46,393 bases of DNA from Methanofollis sp. UBA420 (GCF_002498315.1 NZ_DAGX01000005.1:47957-94349), one strand, 5' to 3'; numbered from the stretch's first letter, positions 1-7,930 are shown. Program-made: numbers and translations. Notes: generated by a model not told the origin, from the letters alone.

Positions 1-1956
1 CTCCATGATCAGGATGGTGTACTCCGAGGCCACGCCGATGGTCATCGAGCCCAGGCAAGCCGTCAGCGGAGTGTAGTCGATCCCGAGAGCGTACATGATC
101 AGCCCGTTCCAGCCGATGATCATGATGATCGGGACCAGCGGCGACGCCGCCTTCCCGATCTTCCTGTACACGAGGAAGAGGAAGGCCAGGATCAGCCCGA
201 AGCCGAGGAGGGTCATCTGCGTCTTCCCTTTCTCGATGTCGTCTATCAGGGTCGTGAACAGTTCCAGTTTGCCGGTCGGGTCGGCGACAATCCCGGCAGG
301 GGGCTTCTCCCAGGCAATGTCCTGTCGCACCTTCGTGATCAGGTCTTTGGCCTGTTCCATCTCCATGTCGGTAAGGGAGAACTGGACGACCGCCTCCATG
401 TTGCCGGCAAGATATTTTCTCTTGGTATCGTCGGGGATCCGGTCGAGAACGGCCCGCACCTCGGCATCGGTCTGTGGCATCACGCCGTTGTTGTACCGCA
501 GGATCTCGGTGATGATGCTGGTCGCTCCGGTGATCTGGGCGTTTTCCTCCACCTCATAGGCCGAGAACCCCTGCATCCACCGCAAACTTTCGAGGGAGGT
601 GACACCGTCGCCCCTGATATAGACGGGCAGTGTCTGGGTCGAGCCCATGGTCCGGACGATCTTTTTCAGGTCCACGACCGCCGGCATGTCGGAGGGGACG
701 AAGGTCTGCTCGTCGGTGCTGATCCTGATCTCGTTGTCCATCTCGACGCCGATGAAGGCGACGAGGCCGAGGATGAGGAGGATGGGGATGGGGTTCTTTG
801 CGATCTTCACCGCAAGGTTGCCGAGGAACTGGTTGTATGCCTCGATCGCACCGCCACTGGTGGCACTCTCCTCCTTCTTCGGCCGGTATTTCACCAGGAC
901 GCCGAAGGTCGGGACGGCGATGAGGGCGGCAAGATAGCACATCACCACGCCGATGACGCAGACCATCCCGAAGCTCCGCACCATGGGGACAGGCGAGATC
1001 CCCATGGCGATAAAGCCCATGGAGGTGGAGAGCATCGCATACAGGACAGAGGGGCCGGTCTTCGTGATCGTCGTGATCACCGACTCGTCGATCGGGGCGA
1101 GGCGTCTCTCCTCTTCAAAACGGGAGTGGAACTGGATCGCGTAGTCGATCCCGATGCCGATGAGCACCGGGAAGGCGCCGATGGTCGCCATGTTGATGTG
1201 GATCCCGGCAATCCCCATCAGCCCGAAGGTGAGAATGAGGCCGGTGGCCACGACCGCCACCGGGAGGAGGCGGTACCTGACATGGGAGAAGAGGAGACCG
1301 ACGGCAAGGATCATGAGGAGCATCGCGGCCCCGATGAGGACGCCCATCGAGGCGCCCATCTCCTGTTTCATCTGCTGGGCAAAGGCAGGGTCTCCGCTGA
1401 CCGTCACCTGGACGCCGGGAGGAGGATTGGAGATCGCCACAACAGAGGCGATGGAAGTGAGCACGTTCTCCCGGACCTCGGAGGAGACGCCCGGTTCGAG
1501 GGTGACGATCCCGATGGTCATCATATTCGATGGGACGTAGCGCCCCAGGATCTCAGGCGGGACAAGCGCCTTCGCTGTCTGCACCTCCGCGGCAGACGCC
1601 GGCAGGGTGCCGCCGTTCACCTGCCTGACCAGGTCGGCGATGCTCTGCGTCGAGGCGACGTACCGTTCGTCGGCGATGTCTGCCTGGACTCTGTCCATAT
1701 AGGCGAGCACTTCGGGGTTGAGGACATCGTCGGTCTCGACAAGGAGCATGATGCTGTCCGACATGAAGGAGTCGGCATATTTGTCAAAGAGCATCCCGCG
1801 GGGGGTGGTCTTGTCCATATAGGTATCCGACCCCGTCTCCATCGAGATGAGGCCCGTGCCGTAGAAGGCGACGAGCATGACCGCGACGAAGAGGCCGGCA
1901 ACCACCGCGGGGTGCCTGACAATCATATCTGCAATAATCTGGTAGGGAGATTTCAC
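1..1956 (-). CDS. RND superfamily exporter (MMPL/HAE3-like), 3' end outside window
   Basis: About 652 codons read without a stop from a GTG at 1956 to the window edge, so the C-terminus is missing. The start follows a good ribosome binding site (GGAGGT about six bases upstream). The protein opens with a short cytoplasmic stretch and one membrane helix, then a large external domain (roughly residues 40-240), then a block of membrane helices (roughly 245-400) ending in a PKKEE-type cytoplasmic loop. A second helix-domain-helix half follows and is cut by the edge. This two-fold plan, with motifs such as GIGIDYAIQFHSR and a matching second-half segment GVASEYTILIME, fits the archaeal RND/MMPL group that exports hydrophobic molecules or lipids using the ion gradient. 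The substrate cannot be read from the sequence. It stands alone on the minus strand in this window, upstream of a repeat-filled spacer. Confidence 0.88.
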   Translation of the reverse strand, partial: MKSPYQIIADMIVRHPAVVAGLFVAVMLVAFYGTGLISMETGSDTYMDKTTPRGMLFDKYADSFMSDSIMLLVETDDVLNPEVLAYMDRVQADIADERYVASTQSIADLVRQVNGGTLPASAAEVQTAKALVPPEILGRYVPSNMMTIGIVTLEPGVSSEVRENVLTSIASVVAISNPPPGVQVTVSGDPAFAQQMKQEMGASMGVLIGAAMLLMILAVGLLFSHVRYRLLPVAVVATGLILTFGLMGIAGIHINMATIGAFPVLIGIGIDYAIQFHSRFEEERRLAPIDESVITTITKTGPSVLYAMLSTSMGFIAMGISPVPMVRSFGMVCVIGVVMCYLAALIAVPTFGVLVKYRPKKEESATSGGAIEAYNQFLGNLAVKIAKNPIPILLILGLVAFIGVEMDNEIRISTDEQTFVPSDMPAVVDLKKIVRTMGSTQTLPVYIRGDGVTSLESLRWMQGFSAYEVEENAQITGATSIITEILRYNNGVMPQTDAEVRAVLDRIPDDTKRKYLAGNMEAVVQFSLTDMEMEQAKDLITKVRQDIAWEKPPAGIVADPTGKLELFTTLIDDIEKGKTQMTLLGFGLILAFLFLVYRKIGKAASPLVPIIMIIGWNGLIMYALGIDYTPLTACLGSMTIGVASEYTILIME

Positions 1957-2084
1957 ACCGCGACCTCCGTCATGCCTATACGTAGGCATGGAGTGCAGAT
2001 ATATCATTTGTTGCGATCAAGACAACAAAGTATGGCGGAGAACACAGGAACCTCCTTCACCCTCTAATACGTACAGGAAGAGAG

Positions 2085-2395
2085 GATGGGAAGGTCAGGG
2101 AGAATTCCTGTTCTGGTGCCTGTGCCGGGAGATACCCGGTCACCAGAATAGTCCGGGGGCTTGCCCCCGGTCCACTCTTCTTTCCCCGGCAGGTGGTCGC
2201 CGTCCTCCTCCGGGGGGCATCGCTCGAAAACCTACGGTCAACGGAAAATCAGAGATTTGTCATGGACCGAAGGCCTTCGAGTAGTCCCCCGGCAGAGAGT
2301 GTGGGGAAGGCGGAGGATTCGCGCGTTCCCCATAAGATCAGAGGAATACATCGACCCGATCAAGAGCGATTCTCCAAAGCCGATGCAAGCATCCC
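2085..2395. repeat. Intergenic structured repeat, copy A
   Basis: The 439-base gap between two minus-strand genes holds no convincing gene. It contains a nested hairpin (outer arms 2111-2118 and 2141-2148, inner arms 2125-2129 and 2135-2139), a perfect CCGGGGGC-TT-GCCCCCGG hairpin at 2153-2170, a small AAATC/GATTT hairpin near 2246-2258, and a tail near 2280-2336 (AGTCCCCCGGC, then GAGAGTG, then GGGGAAGGCGG) that recurs almost unchanged near 7828-7880. A GAGAACACAGGAA word lies near 2038. Related blocks occur at 7463-7880 and 21540-21720. It is probably a dispersed non-coding element; a function is not visible. Confidence 0.6.
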
Positions 2396-3613
2396 TCAAC
2401 TCCACTGCATCCCACGTTTCAGGAAAAGTTCCTCGTAGTCCTTGTAGGCCATGATATATTCGGCATGGGGCCAGATGAGGGGGTAGACCACATAGGCGAA
2501 ACCCTCGGCCCACTTCGGGTGGTCCTTGATCCCGTCGATCATCACCATCTTGTCCTCCCGCAGGATGCCTGAGGAACGGAAGAGGTCGACCCATTCCTCG
2601 AAGCGTGCGATGGTGGAGATATGCTCGGGAAACATGTACTCGTGGGCGATGTCCAGGACCCAGCCGAGGTACACCTCGGCCCTGTCATAGTCGCCGATAT
2701 GGATGAAGTGGCGCGCCAGCTGGCAGGTGAAGTGCGGCCAGGGGCCATAACCACCGTTGTTGCGGTCCCATGACTCAGGGTAACGGTTGAGGCCGCCCAG
2801 TTCGCGGTCCCAGAGGGCGGCGTCCAGCCTCCTGACCGTGTTGATCACCCGCAGGTCACGGTCCTTCAGCAGCCCGAAATAGGCCGGTGCGTACTCGGCC
2901 ACATCGGGCTCAAAGATCACCGAGGCAAAGGGGTCGTAGCCGAGGGGCTTGCTCCCCTTCTCCTTGATCCGGATCGCCTTGACAAAGGTGCGCCTCCTCG
3001 CGCTGTACAGGCACCGGAGGATGCTCTGCTTGATCAGCTCGGCCTGCCGCGCCCAGTCACCCACCTCCTTCCCGAGGTGCTGGCCCATCTTCACCGCTTC
3101 GAGGATGCCCGCGCAGCAGGCCGAGTTCGCATAGATCTCAAACCCGTGCTCGTAGGCAGGGTACTCGTGGATGCTGTTGATCGTGTGGACCAGGTGGATC
3201 TCGTCGTTCTTGTTTCGCAGGATGAAGGTGACCGCGTCGGTTACGTTCTTCCAGAACTCTTCGGCGATATCGTAGCCGTGGAGTTCGGAGTATTTGCCGA
3301 GAGTATAGAGGGCGACGCCGTTGCAGTCGATCTGGAGTTCCTTGTAACTGGTGTCCATGCCGTCCACATTGCACCGCTGGGGGAACTCACCTGTCGGCTT
3401 CTGGGTCGAGAGAATGAATCGCAGGGCCCTCCTGCTCTCCTCGACAAGGCCGGCCCGCAACGCCCCAAGCGTGACGATCGAGTGGTCCCGCACGTAGATG
3501 AAGGGATAGCGCGTGCCAGGCGGGCTGGCATAAAAGCCGCCATTCGCATGCTGGTTCTTCTTTATAACCTCGATGCTCGACTGGCACAACTTCCCGGCTT
3601 CCTGCAAATTCAT
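2396..3613 (-). CDS. GH15-like (six-hairpin) glycosidase, glucoamylase-type
   Basis: The 405-residue protein has no signal peptide, so it should act in the cytoplasm. It resembles the catalytic (alpha/alpha)6 barrel of glycoside hydrolase family 15 (glucoamylases, trehalases): YPFIYVRDHS near residue 38, GEFPQRCNVDG near 96, YEHGFEIYANSACCAG near 155, a glycine and tryptophan-rich loop GGYGPWPHFTCQLARHF near 285, and PLIWPHAEYIMAYKDYEE near the C-terminus, which is typical of the family. It lacks the N-terminal beta domain often seen in prokaryotic glucoamylases. It is the last gene of a minus-strand run that begins with a glucosyl-3-phosphoglycerate synthase-like enzyme, nine bases after an unknown gene. 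That context suggests hydrolysis of a glucoside such as glucosylglycerate or of a reserve glucan; this is inference. The ATG at 3613 follows a GGTGG. Confidence 0.75.
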   Translation of the reverse strand: MNLQEAGKLCQSSIEVIKKNQHANGGFYASPPGTRYPFIYVRDHSIVTLGALRAGLVEESRRALRFILSTQKPTGEFPQRCNVDGMDTSYKELQIDCNGVALYTLGKYSELHGYDIAEEFWKNVTDAVTFILRNKNDEIHLVHTINSIHEYPAYEHGFEIYANSACCAGILEAVKMGQHLGKEVGDWARQAELIKQSILRCLYSARRRTFVKAIRIKEKGSKPLGYDPFASVIFEPDVAEYAPAYFGLLKDRDLRVINTVRRLDAALWDRELGGLNRYPESWDRNNGGYGPWPHFTCQLARHFIHIGDYDRAEVYLGWVLDIAHEYMFPEHISTIARFEEWVDLFRSSGILREDKMVMIDGIKDHPKWAEGFAYVVYPLIWPHAEYIMAYKDYEELFLKRGMQWS

Positions 3614-3622
3614 ACGCCACCA

Positions 3623-4105
3623 TCACTGGAACTTGAAAATACAGGCCACCTTCTTCATCATCTCGTCCACTTCAGCCCTTTCGAGGCCGGCATTGACGAT
3701 AGCATCGTCGTTGTAGACGGTCGCCCCCGCGGGATTGGCATCGCTTGCAAGGTGGAGCGAGGTCTTCTTGCCGGCCATCTCGGCACGCTTCGCTCGCAGG
3801 CAGTGGTGAAAGAGACAGAAGATGTTGGAAACCGCAAGGCTCCTCCGCATCTCGATGAGCATTCCAAACTCCTCGGGTTCTTCCCCGAACTCCTCGACGA
3901 ACTCCTGGACAACACTGAAAAACGGGCAGATATGGAGGACGTTCACCCCACCCATCGGGTCCCCTTCAAGGCCTGCCCCCTCCCGTTCACCGAGTGCTGA
4001 GGCGATGGCTTCTATCCAGGCGATCGTCTTTTCAGGCCCCTGCGACCTGACACTCTCGACAATTGCCAGAAGAAACGACGTCACCAGAACCTGTTTCACA
4101 TCCAT
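3623..4105 (-). CDS. Conserved-looking protein of unknown function with Cys/His motifs
   Basis: A 160-residue soluble, mostly helical and acidic protein that I do not recognise. Visible features are an HICPFFSVVQEF segment near residue 58 and a CLFHHCLRAKRAEMAG segment near residue 95; the paired Cys and His residues could bind a metal or a cofactor. The C-terminal third contains ASDANPAGATVYND. It sits between the HAD phosphatase gene (42-base gap) and the GH15-like gene (nine-base gap) on the same strand, so it is very probably part of the glucosylglycerate-type operon. Start: ATG at 4105, directly preceded by a GTG at 4108 that could also serve; a GGGG tract lies upstream. No signal peptide or membrane segment is seen. 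Confidence 0.7.
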   Translation of the reverse strand: MDVKQVLVTSFLLAIVESVRSQGPEKTIAWIEAIASALGEREGAGLEGDPMGGVNVLHICPFFSVVQEFVEEFGEEPEEFGMLIEMRRSLAVSNIFCLFHHCLRAKRAEMAGKKTSLHLASDANPAGATVYNDDAIVNAGLERAEVDEMMKKVACIFKFQ

Positions 4106-4147
4106 CACGATACCCCGGGGTGCATCCCATCACATATTGCATTGGTT

Positions 4148-4945
4148 TTATATTTTTTCAAGTATTTGATTGACCGCCTGGTTCCAACCCTCAGGGCCGA
4201 CGCCGTCGGCATGCATTACCTCCGGATCTGCTTTTTCGTACGACCCGTCAGGCTTCTGGACCAGAATGGGGATGTCTGTCGCCGCAAGCATGGGAAGATC
4301 GTTCGTGCTGTCGCCAAGGCCGACGGTCGTCACCGTCCCGTACTCCTGCTCGAAGAGAGCGGCAAGGAGAGAGACGGCCCTGCCCTTGTCATTGTCCCCG
4401 GTCAGATGGAAGTACCGGCCTCCCCGCGTGTGCCTGAGACCCCGGGCCTCGATCTCCCCGAGGACTGCCTCGACACAGGCAAGATCAGGGACGACAAAGG
4501 GTTCGTCGTACTCCCTCATCCTGGCCAGACGTGCCGATGCACGGTCCAGCCCCACGTCATGGGCGACCTCCTCGACGGACATGTCCCCGAACCCGACGAC
4601 TTTACACCCGGTCTTCGACCCGATCCCCCGGAGGGCCGATCGCAGATTATCGTAGGGCGCGCCGAGTTCTATCACTAGATAGCCCCCGGTCTCGCGGGTG
4701 TGATCGACAGGCACGGTGAAGTAGCCGCGGGGGATGAAGATTGCTCCCCCGTTCTCGCTGATGAACGGGTCCGTGAAACCCAGTTTATCCCTGACGACCT
4801 CGATCTCGGCCCTCGTCTTGCTCGTGCAGATGACAAGAGGGCACCTCTTCAGGGAGAGGAGGCGGAGTGCCGGGGCCGCGGCGGCAAAAGAATACGTGTC
4901 GTGGTCCAGGAGTGTCCCGTCCAGATCGGTGAATATGACGTGGAT
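4148..4945 (-). CDS. HAD phosphatase, mannosyl-/glucosyl-3-phosphoglycerate phosphatase-like
   Basis: The protein matches the MPGP branch of HAD phosphatases: nucleophile motif FTDLDGTLLD at the N-terminus, CTSKTRAEIE (motif II Ser/Thr) after about 40 residues, FISENGGAIFIP, the phosphate-loop lysine region DNDKGRAV, and VGLGDSTNDLPML with the metal-binding aspartates near the C-terminus. It would remove phosphate from glucosyl- or mannosyl-3-phosphoglycerate made by the upstream synthase, giving the compatible solute. The start is the oddity. The reading frame is open from 4981, but no ATG, GTG or TTG occurs until a GTG at 4714, well past the catalytic motif. I give ATC at 4945 because family members begin just before IFTDLDGT and a G-rich ribosome-binding tract precedes it. 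An ATG at 4985 would be in frame if the G7 run at 4951-4957 had one more G. Confidence 0.82.
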   Translation of the reverse strand: MHVIFTDLDGTLLDHDTYSFAAAAPALRLLSLKRCPLVICTSKTRAEIEVVRDKLGFTDPFISENGGAIFIPRGYFTVPVDHTRETGGYLVIELGAPYDNLRSALRGIGSKTGCKVVGFGDMSVEEVAHDVGLDRASARLARMREYDEPFVVPDLACVEAVLGEIEARGLRHTRGGRYFHLTGDNDKGRAVSLLAALFEQEYGTVTTVGLGDSTNDLPMLAATDIPILVQKPDGSYEKADPEVMHADGVGPEGWNQAVNQILEKI

Positions 4946-4962
4946 GCTCTCCCCCCCGACCC

Positions 4963-6174
4963 CTACTCCCTGATGATATGCTCATCCTCAATGATCGTCC
5001 TGATCAGTTTGTGCCTGAGCCGCGGTATGGCCGAACTGGCCCTGAGCCAGTCAGGGATCTGCGCATGTGCAGGTGAGATCAGGTATTCGTTCCCGGCCTC
5101 CACGATGACCCTCTCGAAACGATCGATGTAATGCTCCTCATCGTGCCGGTTGTACCGGATCTGGTTGCAGATCGCATCGGTGTGGTACTGCCGCAGGCGG
5201 TCCTGCGCCGTCCTCCGGTACAGCACCCTGAGACTGGTGAGAAAAGCCGGCGAGATCTCGCAGCCGTCGACCTCGGTCATCGCCCGCAGGAGAGTGACCA
5301 GGATATCCCCGGCCATCTTCAGCAGCCCTTCGGTCCTGCCGGCGCCGATCAGTTTGTGTTTGTGGTCGTAATAGCCGAGGTCGGTCTGGCAGATCCGTTT
5401 CTTCACCACCGACCTGTACACCTCGTAGAGGGTGCCGATCTCAAGCCCCCAGTCCATGGGGATCCTGATGTTCAGGGCCAGGTCTGAAGTGAGGGCGATC
5501 TCCCCGGCAAGAGGGTACCGGAAACTGCGCAGGTATCGCAGGATGTCAGACTGATGGCATGTTTTCGTCTGGAGGGAATCGATCAGGGGGTGGAGGAAGA
5601 GGCGCGTTACCCTCCCGTAGAAGGTGGCGCGGCCGTCGCCCAGGCGGGCATAATACCCCTTGTTGAAGAAGTAGTCAAGGTCCGGGTCCACCAGGGGGAA
5701 GGCGAGTTTCATCGGGATCTCGCAGGAATAGTTCAGGATGTCGGCGTCGTGCATGACGACGGCATAGGCGTCCACCGACGCGGCGCCGAGGGCCAGCCAG
5801 GTGTCCCGTCCCTTGCCCTGAAGACCGAGGTCTATCCCTTCTTTCCCGAGGTCACCGATGATCGCTTCGATGCCCGGACTGTTGCACCACATGACCCGGT
5901 GAGGGCGCTCCAGCGAGTTGAAGAAGTGTGCCGCCGACCTGAACTCCTCCTCTGACCGGGCATAAAGTGCTACCAGGACATTATTCAGGAATGTCGCCTT
6001 GTTCAGTTCGGCGACGATGCCGGGCAACGCGCCATGACTGAGGTCGCCGTAGGCCAGTGGCAAAACCAGGTTGATCGGCCTCTCCTCCTTGAGATCCTCG
6101 AGAAACCTCAGGGTTCTCGACTTTTCATACCCAAAATCATGGATCGTCGTGATCGGCCCCTGATCGAAATCCAT
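4963..6174 (-). CDS. gpgS: Glucosyl-3-phosphoglycerate synthase-like glycosyltransferase (GT81)
   Basis: The 403-residue protein has the features of archaeal GpgS/GT81 enzymes, which transfer glucose from a nucleotide sugar to 3-phosphoglycerate: an N-terminal ITTIHDFGYEK, INLVLPLAYGDL at the start of the GT-A fold, the metal-binding VVMHDADIL motif near residue 150, and TSDLALNIRIPMDWGLEIGTLYE near residue 245. It is a cytoplasmic enzyme and makes the precursor of glucosylglycerate, a compatible solute used against salt or nitrogen stress. The ATG at 6174 was chosen over a longer 443-codon version because it has a GGAGGGGG ribosome binding site and a TATA box about 40 bases upstream, and family members begin near this residue. 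It heads the minus-strand operon that continues with the HAD phosphatase; its stop codon overlaps or abuts the start region of that gene. Confidence 0.85.
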   Translation of the reverse strand: MDFDQGPITTIHDFGYEKSRTLRFLEDLKEERPINLVLPLAYGDLSHGALPGIVAELNKATFLNNVLVALYARSEEEFRSAAHFFNSLERPHRVMWCNSPGIEAIIGDLGKEGIDLGLQGKGRDTWLALGAASVDAYAVVMHDADILNYSCEIPMKLAFPLVDPDLDYFFNKGYYARLGDGRATFYGRVTRLFLHPLIDSLQTKTCHQSDILRYLRSFRYPLAGEIALTSDLALNIRIPMDWGLEIGTLYEVYRSVVKKRICQTDLGYYDHKHKLIGAGRTEGLLKMAGDILVTLLRAMTEVDGCEISPAFLTSLRVLYRRTAQDRLRQYHTDAICNQIRYNRHDEEHYIDRFERVIVEAGNEYLISPAHAQIPDWLRASSAIPRLRHKLIRTIIEDEHIIRE

Positions 6175-6210
6175 CGAAAACCCCCTCCGAGCAGGCGCAT
6201 ATATCACGAC

Positions 6211-6223
6211 TTTTATATTTATA
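6211..6223 (-). promoter_or_regulatory. TATA box of the glucosylglycerate operon
   Basis: On the minus strand the sequence reads TATAAATATAAAA, a near-ideal archaeal TATA box. It lies about 25 bases before a predicted start of transcription near 6193 and leaves a short leader holding the GGAGGGGG ribosome binding site of the synthase gene. Confidence 0.7.
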
Positions 6224-6313
6224 CCCACCCCCTGTGGCAGGACATGGACGACTGAATTGAAAAGACAGAACAGGATAAGGCAATCAAACACCATGAAAGG
6301 CGATAAAAACGAA

Positions 6314-6398
6314 TGCGAGGGAAGGGATTCGAACCCTCGAATGCCTGCGCAATTAGGCCCTGAACCTAACGCCTTTGACCTGGCTTGGCTACCCTCGC
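6314..6398 (-). tRNA. tRNA-Leu (anticodon CAG)
   Basis: An 85-nucleotide class II tRNA on the minus strand. The acceptor arms are GCGAGGG (5') and CCCTCGC (3'), the discriminator base is A, the D arm is of the archaeal leucine type (GCCAAGCCAGGTCAAAGGC), the anticodon stem-loop is TTAGG-TTCAGGG-CCTAA with anticodon CAG, a long variable arm follows, and the T arm contains GGTTCGAATCC. CCA is not encoded. A TATA-like TTTATTTC lies about 30 bases upstream (6421-6430) and a run of five T follows the 3' end. No intron is seen. Confidence 0.95.
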
Positions 6399-6587
6399 GC
6401 TAATAACTGTTCTCACTCAACTGAAATAAAGATATGCCTTGCCCCTGCCTCCCGGCCGCCTCACAAAGGCAAGATGAGGGGTGATAGGCGGGGCCTCGCA
6501 GGAAGGGACATGAGGGTATGGAGACGGACTCCTGTCAGCCGAAAAAACCGCCAAATTCTTCTCCAATGCCGGGAGGGTGCTTTGTAT

Positions 6588-6639
6588 CATAAATATTTCC
6601 CGTTAGTATTATAGTGCCGGCGGATGCACACATATATTA
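6588..6639 (+). promoter_or_regulatory. Promoter region of the TBP gene with a second TATA-like box at the start codon
   Basis: CATAAATATT at 6588-6597 fits a TATA box about 43 bases before the ATG. A second TATA-like word, CATATATTA (6631-6639), directly abuts the ATG at 6640. If TBP binds the second box it could block the gene, which would be autoregulation; that is inference. There is no clear ribosome binding site. Confidence 0.45.
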
Positions 6640-7194
6640 ATGGATGATTCAAGGTACGAGTCACTGAAGATCGAAAATATCGTCGCATCCGGTGTCATAG
6701 CTGATTCCATCGATCTCGGGGAGGTCTCGAAAAAGGTTCCGAACTGCGAGCTGAACACGAAGCGCTTCCCCGGCGCAGTCTACCGGATCGAAAAACCGAA
6801 GATCGCCTCCCTGATCTTCTCCTCAGGCAAGGTCGTCCTTACCGGGATCCGGAACAAGCAGGATCTCTACGATGGCCTCAATATCATCGTCCAGTCCCTC
6901 AAGGAGGCGGGGGTCGACACCTACGACGAACCGAGGGTCGGGATCACCAATATCGTCTGCTCGTACGACATCGGACGGTACATCAACCTCAACAAGGTCG
7001 TGATCACCCTTAACCTGGAGAACATCGAGTACGAACCCGAGCAGTTCCCCGGCCTCGTCTACAGGATCAAGGACCCGAAGATTGTGGCTCTCCTCTTCTC
7101 CTCAGGCAAGATCATCCTCACCGGTGGGAAGAACCTCGAGGACATCAAGCGCGGCCTCGACTTCCTCGAGCAGAAGCTCGAAAGCATAATGTGA
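6640..7194 (+). CDS. tbp: TATA-binding protein (general transcription factor TBP), divergent
   Basis: The 184-residue protein has the two-fold saddle of TBP: repeat one at about residues 8-95 (SLKIENIVASGVIA, RFPGAVYRIEKPK, LIFSSGKVVLTG) and repeat two at about 99-182 (VGITNIVCSY, QFPGLVYRIKDPK, LLFSSGKIILTG). The DNA-kinking phenylalanines in the FPG and IFSSGK/LFSSGK motifs are present in both halves. Length and fold are normal for an archaeal TBP. It binds the TATA box and recruits TFB and RNA polymerase. Segments such as KKVPNCELNTK in repeat one and SYDIGRYINLNKVVITLNLENIEYEP in repeat two differ from the TBP sequences I know, so this may be an extra TBP of a multi-TBP genome. It stands alone, with a tRNA gene on one side and its own hairpin terminator on the other. 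Confidence 0.95.
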   Translation: MDDSRYESLKIENIVASGVIADSIDLGEVSKKVPNCELNTKRFPGAVYRIEKPKIASLIFSSGKVVLTGIRNKQDLYDGLNIIVQSLKEAGVDTYDEPRVGITNIVCSYDIGRYINLNKVVITLNLENIEYEPEQFPGLVYRIKDPKIVALLFSSGKIILTGGKNLEDIKRGLDFLEQKLESIM

Positions 7195-7225
7195 TTTTAC
7201 AGGATCTGTAAAATTACAATTTTTT
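7194..7225 (+). terminator. Hairpin and T-run terminator after TBP
   Basis: A perfect nine-base stem, ATTTTACAG-GAT-CTGTAAAAT (7194-7214), begins at the last base of the TBP stop codon and is followed by a run of six T (7220-7225). It has the layout of an intrinsic terminator. Confidence 0.7.
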
Positions 7226-7462
7226 GAGTGGCGCCGGCGACGGCGATTTTCATTCTGTCAGACTCGCCGGCGCTCGCAACGTGAAAATGTACGGTTTTAT
7301 CGATTCTTTAGAATCGGGCATGAACCGCGGGCTCACGCATACGTGATGAAAATTTCTCGTTGCAGTTCTCCTGAGTGCGGAGGGATACTTGATTCCTCTC
7401 CTTGCAACAGGGCACCTGAAGGATACTGTTCAATTGCCGCCCCTCGGCTATCTTCATCCGTG

Positions 7463-7640
7463 GGGGGTCCGGGGGAAACGAGCGCAAGCGAGTTCGAGAA
7501 CACAGGAAATCGGAGATTTCCTGAGCAGGCACATCTATGATGTGCCATGAGCCAGAGGCTTTCGAGGGAGTCCCGTGGTCGAAAGTACGGGGAAGGGGGT
7601 GGACTTATTGCATTCTTCCGGGGGGTTCACCCCCCGGTCC
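7463..7640. repeat. Intergenic structured repeat, copy B
   Basis: Part of a 736-base gene-free gap (7195-7930). It has the word CGAGTTCGAGAACACAGG, then a seven-base stem GGAAATC/GATTTCC (7505-7521), an eight-base stem GGCACATC/GATGTGCC with a three-base loop (7528-7546), a tail GAGGGAGTCCCGTGG...ACGGGGAAGGGGG, and an eight-base GC hairpin CCGGGGGG/CCCCCCGG (7618-7637). The same order recurs about 260 bases further on with different stem sequences. The stretch before it (7227-7462) has a block near 7313 (GGGCATGAACCG...ATGAAAA) that resembles one near 21560. Confidence 0.65.
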
Positions 7641-7722
7641 CCCCACCATTAAGATAGGGGTAGGTGGCAATCTCTCCCCCTCAGTAATCCCATTCGCACT
7701 TCCCGGATCCTATCCTGACATC

Positions 7723-7880
7723 GGGGTTCCGGGGGCAACGAACGATAGCGAGTTCGAGAACACAGGGAATTGAAGATTCCCAGTGAAGGAAGATCTTCGA
7801 TCTTCCGTGAATCTTGATTTTCGGCGTAGTCCCCCGGCCGAGAGTGCGGGGAAGGCGGCGGACCAGCGCTCACCCCATTG
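7723..7880. repeat. Intergenic structured repeat, copy C
   Basis: A second copy of the element in the same gap. It has CGAGTTCGAGAACACAGGG, then a six-base stem GGGAAT/ATTCCC (7765-7781), an eight-base stem GGAAGATC/GATCTTCC with a three-base loop (7788-7806), then the tail GTAGTCCCCCGGCCGAGAGTG and GGGGAAGGCGGCGG. The second stem has the same length and loop size as in copy B although the bases differ on both arms. Confidence 0.65.
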
Positions 7881-7930
7881 AACCGCAGGGGATCCCACGA
7901 CCGGCGTACGAGAATCTCTCCCGAAACCCC

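Noticed and set aside
1126..2067. Plus-strand frame of 313 codons opposite the RND exporter
   Set aside because: The minus strand carries an unbroken, well-conserved transporter; the opposite frame is rich in His, Asp, Gly and Arg with no fold.
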